A DNA stretch of 26,275 nucleotides from the NCBI GenBank assembly GCA_003427395.1, contig BFEA01000623.1, forward strand, positions 640,740 through 667,014, in the 5' to 3' direction. The notes under the pieces are model-generated. The model saw nothing but the letters and a program-made list of their open reading frames with translations. It searched no databases and was not told where the DNA came from. Every line of letters begins with the position of its first letter. The stretch's first letter is position 1. The stretch is from Chara braunii (taxonomy: Eukaryota; Streptophyta; Charophyceae; Charales; Characeae). The position numbers and the translations under genes were made by a program. Positions 19,921-26,275 of the stretch are shown here, piece after piece.

Positions 19921-21064
19921 CATTGATGGAAACTGTGGACTTGTGACACACGACAATAGCTTTGACGCATGGAACGTAGGGTAGGTGTGGAGGTGCGCTG
20001 GAATCTCTATTGTATAGGACGGCCCATCCTCTCCGCCCTTAACCTCTAGAACTGGCCCCCTGTATGCTGGCAGTAACTTCTGTGAAATGTTTTCCTCAGG
20101 AGCAAACTCTTTGGACTGGACCTTGACTAGGTCGCCTACTTGAAACTGCGACGGGCGACGGTGCTTATTAGCCTGCTCTATCATTCGGTGCTGGGCATTC
20201 CTGAGGTTTTCAACAACGGTAGCTAACTTCCATTGTGCTGTATCGCGAACTTCGTAGTACCGGGTGGTAGCCTATGAATCTGGTCCCGGTTAAGTCCTTC
20301 AAACGATCTGCGCGGTCTAAAGGACTTACGCAGTTCATTGGGAGTACGACAAGTGGCCAAGTGCACGCTATTGTTATATGCACTGGGCAACATCTCGTCC
20401 CAGTTGACTTGATCAGGTCTAATGTACATATGCAGAACTTGCTGCAGGATCTTGTTCATTTGCTCAGTCTGACCGTTAGTCTCTAGGTGATGGGCAAACG
20501 ACATTAACAACTTTGACCCGTATACTTTCATTAACTCCTGCTAGTTCTGACTTGTAAACCGGGTATCTCTGTCACTCACTATGGACAATGGGATCCCGTG
20601 ATCACTAACCCAAAAGTCAAAAAACTTTTGAATTACTAATTTTGTACGGGCTTCTGCGGGTAAGGGAACAAAAACAACATATTTGCTAAATCTATCCACT
20701 ATTACCATGACTTGGCTCGTTCCATGCCTACTTTTGATGCTAGTATCCATGACATCAATGGATACTGAATCGCCAGGCTGATCAGGTATAGGCAAGGGTC
20801 GAAGAAGACCTAGAGGGGCACGCGTAGTTGTCTTATTCCTCTTACAGACTTTGCAACTGCGAACGTACTCATGGAGTCGGCTTTCATTACTGGCCAAGCA
20901 TACGCATGCATTAGATTGGCTAGAGTCTTTTGCCAACCGAAATGTCCCTCTGTGTCGTGGCATTCCCCTAGTAACAAACTACGGACCTCCTCACTGTTAG
21001 GAACGCACAAACGGTCTACTACGTTGGTCTTCTCGATCAGTAATCCCGCTGTAGTGCGGTAATC
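19921..21064 (-). pseudogene. pol: Integrase of element 3
   Basis: A nearly complete integrase. The zinc-binding part shows ECHDTEGHFGWQ in one frame and VRSCKVCKRNK in the next, with a frameshift near 20900. The core runs from 20963 to 20223 with a single TAG at about 20543-20541. All three catalytic residues are present: Asp in SIDVMD, Asp in VSDRDTRF and Glu in NGQTEQMN. After a shift near 20235 the tail gives KLLPAYRGPVLEV and YPTFHASKL, ending at QFPSM near 19925. There the inserted fragment begins, where the chromodomain linker should be. Confidence 0.9.
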
Positions 21065-23241
21065 TCTGGGGCCTCCTTAACTTTCTGGAGGAGGTCACTA
21101 TAAATAGGGTCCTGCACATACGCCTGTCTGACTTTCATGTCTCCCCCTGTATCCAGATAGTGAACTATAGCTCCAAAGTAATCTGATCTCCTACTTAGAG
21201 CATCCGCAACTACGTTATACTTGCCCTTGATTGGTTTGAGCTCAAAGTCGTACTGGTCTATCTCAGTGGCCCACCTAGTTAGCTTAGGTGTCATCTTGGC
21301 CTGCGTTTTCAGCCACCTGAGAGTCTCGTGGTTTGAATAAACTTTGAAGTGCCTCCCAAGCAGGTAATGCTTCCAATGCTCTAAGGCCTGCCTGAGAGCG
21401 TAGAGTTCTCTCTCGTAAGTCGAGGTAGCTACTTTCTCTGAAGGCATCCTCGCTGACATAAACTCTACGGGTCTATAGCCATTACCGTCGTCCTGCTGCA
21501 ACACGACGCCTATCCTATACTGGCTTGCGTCCGTGGTGATGACAAATGGCAAGGACGGATCGACCACCTTGAGGACAGGGTACTCTATCAACGCTCGCTT
21601 TAAGTTCTTAAGAGCAGATGTACAATCTTTGTCCCACCTCCAGATTGCATCCTTCTTGAGCAACCTGCGAAGGGGAGTGGCGATAGTGGAAACGTTCCTC
21701 ATGGACTTCCTATAATAATTAGCTAGGCCTAGAAACGACCGCAATTTTGTCATCGTGCGGGGCGTCGACCAATCTCTAGTCGCTACTATCTTGCTATCCT
21801 CAGGCTTAATGCCATCTCCATCTAAGACGTAGCCCAAGTACAAGACTTGTCTCTTGGCCCATTCACACTTCTTCGCATTGATCTTGAAGTTGGTCTCTCT
21901 CAACTTTTCCAAGACCTGCCTCAAATGACCCTGATGCTCCTGGAGGGTCTTATTGAAAACCAATATATAATCTAATTAGACTACAACAAATCTATCTAAC
22001 CAAGGCCTAAACACATCATTCATACAGCGCTGGCATGTGGCTGGCGCATTGGTCAGTCCAAAAAGCATCATGATGAACTCATAATGCCCGTATCTAGTCC
22101 GAAAAGCAGTCTTGTACTGGTCATCAGGATGAACTTCTATCTGATGATATCCGGACTTCAAATCTATCTTTGAGAGATATTTGCAGCCCTGCACCCGATC
22201 CAAAAGATCGTCTATCCTGGGCAGCGGCTCAACATTCTTTATTGTAATGGCATTCAGACCGCTATAATCGATACACATACGCAAGTCTCCCTCCTTTTTG
22301 GGGACAAGCAAAACGGGTGCTCCGAAAGGAGACGAACTGGGCCTAATCCAACCCTTTTCGAGGAGTTTATCTAACTGCTTACGCAACTTCTCTAACTCCC
22401 TTGGGGACATCCTGTAAATCGCACCCTTAGGAGTTCTACTGCAAGGCTCTATCTCAATGCGGCGCTGGATTGGCCACGACACTACTCGTGTTGACGGCTC
22501 TGCCAAATCTTTAAACTCTTCCAACAGCTTGGCAATAGCTGGGTCTATTGGTTTCTCTTCCGTAGGCTCAGTGACAGGCCTCACGTAAGGTATGAAGACC
22601 TGTTCTTCTAACCGCTCCTTTTTAATTAATCGTGCGAACAAGGGAGCATTGAGACAGCAATGCGCCAGGGAGTTATCTATTCCTGACACATGATGCAGGC
22701 GAGCAGTCTTAACCTCGCCTGATGGACTAGGGAGCCTACACTCATGCTCTCTTAAGTGGAGTGTGGCCCCTGCTGCCTCTCCCAAGTCCATACCCAGGAC
22801 TATATCAAAAGGGAGGTCGTCCTCTATGAGGAGAGTCAGAGAGTGGAGAACTTTCTCCACCTTGCCATCTTTCTCTAAGCGCAGATATGCCTGGACTCCC
22901 TCGACGTAATCCTTAACACGCATCATGCGGTTGTCTGCGAGGATACTGACTATGGGGTCTTCCAACTTCTGGACTTTCAAACCTAGCCTGAGCTTCTTTA
23001 GCGCTTTCTTGCTGATATAACTACGGGTAGCCTCTGTGTCTATAAGGGCCCCTACTCTGCTTCTAAAAACTTCTAAATCTACTAACACCAGTTGTCCTTT
23101 GCTCTCCTTCTTCATCTTGGCCCAAGTCGGCATCCTCTCCTTCAACTCTTCTGCCAGACCTGTGAGGGAAGTGCCTAGAGAGACTCTAACACAGACAGTC
23201 TCTGGACAGCTAACTAGGCACTGGCCTGCAACCTCTGCCAT
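21037..23241 (-). pseudogene. pol: Protease, RT and RNase H of element 3
   Basis: One frame over 2.2 kb, broken only by TAA at 21978-21976. The protease shows [11 protein letters not shown], Glu replacing the Gly of Asp-Thr-Gly, and [10 protein letters not shown]. Reverse transcriptase has [35 protein letters not shown] and MLFGLTNA. The YxDD motif reads stop-Leu-Asp-Tyr, so the stop and a further change fall exactly on the active site. RNase H has TTDASQYRIG, TYERELYAL and VYSNHETL, with Asn for the third acidic residue (21333-21331), and ends at VADALSRRSD. The frame is otherwise remarkably open. Confidence 0.92.
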
Positions 23242-23289
23242 AGGCTCATGCGGTGTGGGAGTTTCCTAGTGGTGCGCGCACACTTCCCC

Positions 23290-25198
23290 ACACGGCCTAA
23301 TGGTAAGGGCAGTTGCAACCCCTATCGGCGGTTGCCTTTGACCCCTGGGCAGCAAATGGTAAGGGCAGTTGCAACCCCTATCGGCGGCTGCCTTTGACCC
23401 CTGGGCAGCAAATCGGGCTTCCCTGTACTTTGGACAATATTTAATGATATGGGCAGGGTCAGGGCAATAGATGCACTACCCCTGCTCCATTCGCTGCTGC
23501 CAAATCCTCTAGTCCAAGCCCAAATCTTCCCAAGGCCGGCCTTGTGGCCAACCTGGGTGCCAACCTCCTCTCCTATGAGGTGATCCTCCACCTCTGCGTT
23601 GTGGTGATCGACTGGGCCCCGAGCGATTCGGCGGGGGACCTTGACCCCTACCTCCCTCTTGGCGGTTCCTTTGACCGCCACCCCCCTGTGCGCCCGGACC
23701 TCGACCATCCATGGCCCGGCCCCCTTGGCCCTGGCCTCCTCCTCTACCTTGCGGCCTCCCTCCAACCGCGAGAACAGTGTAAGTCCTCCTCTGGCCTACA
23801 CTACTGTCTTCCTCCTCCATCCCCCACTCTATCTGACTGTAGGGGACTTCGTCAGTACCACCCTCATCTAAGTAAGGATCAGGTGATCCTTAGCCCTGAC
23901 CTATCCCGAGATGGTACAACCCTTCCACTTTTTCCCTTTGTCTAAATCCTTATGCCAGAAAGTGGACACTGGCATGGATTTGGCCTCAAACAGGACCACT
24001 TCCCTACTTAATGCATCATACGTTATGGTGGCCTGTTGGTCTTCTCAAAGAAATGCCCTCGTAAGGGCTTTGGCATGGCACGACCCGTGGTATGGAACGA
24101 CAACTACATCATCCATAACTGCTTTGAGTGCTCTCGCTCTCTTCCACTGTCGTGAGTGGATCATTTGCAGTTTATCTAAGGCCCTGACGGCTCGCGTGAC
24201 GTCAGCGAATCTTTCTCTAAGGAGTTTAAGGAAATTGTGAAGAGGGGTGGGTTTGGAATATGCAACCATATTGTTTTCACAATCGACTGCTTGCGAGGGA
24301 CCTGGCAAAACTAACCGCTTCGTCTTTGAAAGCGTGGAAGGCTACGAGGACTTGTTCCTCAGGCGCAATGTGTTGGAGATACACATACGTGTTAATGCTA
24401 GCCTCCCAATTATCGAAGTTCTCGTCCTTCTTCCCGCCATAAGAATCAGGGAATTTGAGCTTAACAGGGTCTTTGCAGGGACGCCCTTCGATCTCTGCAG
24501 CGGCCACTACTGTCGGATGGAGTGGAGGGCCATTTCCTGGCCCCTAACAGATTGATGGTGCTCAGTCCAGGCCCTACCTAGGAGCTCGATGCTCCCAAGG
24601 ATCTTGTATAACTTAGCCTGAACATCAGGCTGGGCTTCTACTTCATGTCTACATGTTTGTAAACTCTCCACTTCTCTAGCCATCCGGTTGGCTTCCTCCG
24701 TCCTCCTCTCCTTCTCCCTTGCCAGGTGTAACTTCCAGTCCAACCTCTTCTCATTCTCTATTGCCTGGCGTTCTAAGGGATCACTCGTCGCCTCGATCTC
24801 GTTAATTGCTGCTTCCTTCTCCTCCTGAGGTATATATAACATTGCCTCTTCATCTTCTCCCAGAGATAAATTAACCACCCACTCATTTATCTTCTTCTCC
24901 ACCCACGGGTCATCTTCCTTCGTGCCACTGCTCTCTCTTCCTTCCCCAATCTTCTTCTTCTGAGGGGCCCTTCTTCCGACGGCTCCTCCTCCTCTTCAAT
25001 CTCTTCCTGTACTGCGACCTTCATTCTCTCTTCCTCCTCCTGCTGTAATCTTTTCATCTCTTCCTCCAACTTCTTTTTCTTTGTCGCCTGCTCCTCTGCT
25101 ATCATCTTCATCTTTGCCTGTCTAAGGAGCTCCTTCTTCTCTTTCCTCTCCCTCTGGACGGCGGCGATTTGCTCTTCTTGAGCTTTACTATAGGGCAT
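23290..25198 (-). pseudogene. gag: Gag of element 3
   Basis: Starts at ATG 25198-25196 (MPYSKAQEEQIAAVQ). The first 100 codons are a highly charged Glu/Lys/Arg coiled coil. Frameshifts near 24905 and 24507 lead to the capsid-like part with LKFPDSYGGKKDENFDNW and QVLVAFHAF. After more shifts comes an Arg/Gly-rich stretch (about 23520-23760, GRGGGQGQGG type), two in-frame TAG codons, and a complete zinc knuckle CIYCPDPAHIIKYC at 23475-23434. A 56-bp tandem duplication follows it and breaks the join to the protease frame. Multiply disabled. Confidence 0.8.
23301..23412. repeat. 56-bp tandem duplication in gag
   Basis: Two direct copies, 23301-23356 and 23357-23412, start TGGTAAGGGCAGTTGC and differ at one base. 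The near identity points to a recent event. The unit is not a multiple of three, so it shifts the gag-protease frame. Confidence 0.95.
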
Positions 25199-25750
25199 GG
25201 TGCTGCACAATCAGACAACAGTTCCAGACCTCACCATTTAGACCTCGACACCTGACTGACTGAACCTAAGACTCAATCTAAGGACCACAAAATCCAAGTA
25301 GGATCCTGTCAACTAGGGTTATTAGCCTAGACCTAAGCTATGGCTGTCACTACAGGACTTGTTGCTGATCAGGAGGCATTTAAGGAGATCCCCCAGAACT
25401 CCTCAGGAATTATTTAACGTCGCAGACAGGACGACGTGATCAGCAAGCAGCTCGGATTTTGGGCCTACCTTGCCACACCGGGCAGCCCGCCGGTCAGTAC
25501 CGGTCCTTGGGAGTGTGTGTCCTTCGGGACAGTCGAGTCATCAGACATGGCCTTTAGCCCTACTCAGCCCGTGTGGGTTTGGTCAACGAGGCCCTATCCT
25601 TCATACACGAAGTTCCTAGCACCTGGACATAAGAAACTCAATGCAGAAAGAAGAGACAGACAGACTCAGCAAGTACCATAGGGTGAGTGCACACATCCAT
25701 AGGGCGAGGGGATAGGCTGAGGGCTTGGCGAGAATATTCCAACTCCAGCT
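25199..25750 (-). other. 5' leader region of element 3
   Basis: No gene. It contains GGAATTATTTAACGTCGCAG (25406-25425) followed by GGACGACG, a word also found in the leader of element 2. A TACCA at about 25675-25679 could end a primer site, but the complement TGGTACTTGCTGAG matches no primer tRNA I can name. Confidence 0.4.
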
Positions 25751-25751
25751 T

Positions 25752-25895
25752 GGTCAAAATCATGGTCAACAGCCCTGGTCAACGCCTGGTCAATGCTTGG
25801 TCAACGTTGTTCAGACCCCCGGTCAACGCTTCAGTCAACCCTGGGTCAACATCCGAGTCAACGCCCAAACCAACTTCGGTCAACCCCTTGGTCAA
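25752..25895 (-). promoter_or_regulatory. Array of 11 W-box cores (TTGACY)
   Basis: GTCAA, each preceded by G or A, occurs 11 times in 144 bases, at 25753, 25765, 25778, 25789, 25800, 25822, 25834, 25845, 25857, 25879 and 25891. On the minus strand each reads TTGACC or TTGACT, the binding core of plant WRKY transcription factors. Spacing is mostly 11-13 bases, near one helical turn. It lies about 550 bases upstream of the element 3 gag start, where a promoter in a 5' LTR would be. It could also be only a degenerate minisatellite; binding is inferred. Confidence 0.55.
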
Positions 25896-26183
25896 CCTTC
25901 AACTCGGCTATGGCTGCCGCCTTCTTCTTCCTCACCACCCTTCTTCTTCTTCCTCCTTTCCTTCTCCTTCCTCGCTTCTTTTTCTCCTCACCCTGGCTTT
26001 GTCTTCCTTCCTCTTCGTCGTCCCTCCTTCCTCTTTCTCAACTATGATATTTTCTTACTTCTCGGTCTCTCCCTCCTCTCTCGTTCTTCTTCTTTCCTCC
26101 CTTCGTCTTCCTTCTTCTCCACAGTGTTCGAGATTTGCGGCTATGGTCGCCTTCTTCCTTCTTGGACCGCACAACCAATCTTG

Positions 26184-26185
<2 letters not shown>
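25896..26185. other. Pyrimidine-rich stretch
   Basis: CTT- and TCC-rich DNA without a supportable gene. Its plus-strand open frame is low-complexity Phe, Leu and Ser. It may be part of the element 3 LTR. Confidence 0.5.

Positions 26186-26275
<90 letters not shown>
26186..26275. repeat. (CT)n microsatellite at window end
   Basis: About 90 bases of nearly perfect CT dinucleotide repeat with one TTT interruption, continuing to the end of the window. Confidence 0.97.

Larger units (their letters stand above)
19268..25680 (-). mobile_element. Element 3: Ty3/gypsy chromovirus with mosaic integrase
   Basis: The order on the minus strand is gag, protease, reverse transcriptase, RNase H, integrase, inserted integrase fragment, chromodomain. 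LTRs and primer site could not be fixed, so both ends are approximate. Fewer lesions in pol than in element 1 suggest that it decayed less, but its catalytic motif is destroyed. Confidence 0.8.

Noticed and set aside
25670-25690. AAGTACCATAGGG as the primer-binding site of element 3
   Set aside because: It ends in the needed ACCA but matches no primer tRNA I can name, and no LTR with a TG end starts directly beside it.

Overview
This is eukaryotic DNA made almost entirely of decayed LTR retrotransposons. There is no bacterial gene organisation, no rRNA and no convincing tRNA gene. I found no host protein-coding gene I would defend. Three Ty3/gypsy-type elements, all with sense on the minus strand, fill about two thirds of the window. 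Chromodomains at the end of integrase and initiator-tRNA-Met-like primer sites mark them as chromovirus-like. Green-lineage DNA fits best: chromoviruses with such primer sites, a dense array of WRKY-type W-boxes, and long simple repeats. A charophyte alga such as Chara is my guess at the organism, but only an inference.

Region by region. Element 1 occupies about 157-6960: its 3' LTR (157-1308), a polypurine tract, then, reading leftward in sense, gag, protease, reverse transcriptase, RNase H, integrase and chromodomain. It carries several stops, frameshifts and a 116-bp tandem duplication. Element 2 (7145-13494) has an 861-bp 3' LTR, polypurine tract, chromodomain, an internal deletion fusing reverse transcriptase directly to the integrase tail, protease, gag, a 1.25-kb leader, a primer-binding site and only 127 bp of its 5' LTR. 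AT-rich DNA on both sides, and a second element-1-type LTR with a primer site at 14603-15524, suggest that element 2 sits inside the leader of an element-1-like copy.

From 13495 to 19267 there is AT-rich sequence with inverted repeats, an (AATC)n array, the second LTR with a 33-bp minisatellite, about 1 kb of unassigned DNA, a possible plus-strand gag remnant, and a roughly 300-bp unit present in three tandem copies. Element 3 (about 19268-25680) follows. Its pol frame is long and almost open, but a stop codon sits exactly on the catalytic YxDD motif. Its integrase end is a mosaic: a second integrase fragment from an element-2-like family is inserted before the chromodomain. Upstream of its gag lies an array of 11 W-box cores, then a pyrimidine-rich stretch ending in (CT)n.

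In life, each element would have made one gag-pol transcript and moved by reverse transcription primed by a host tRNA. None looks able to do this by itself now. The most interesting points are the mosaic integrase, the W-box array in a probable 5' control region, the half-shared LTRs and the triplicated unit with TGACGTCA sites. I did not find a clear undescribed biological system.
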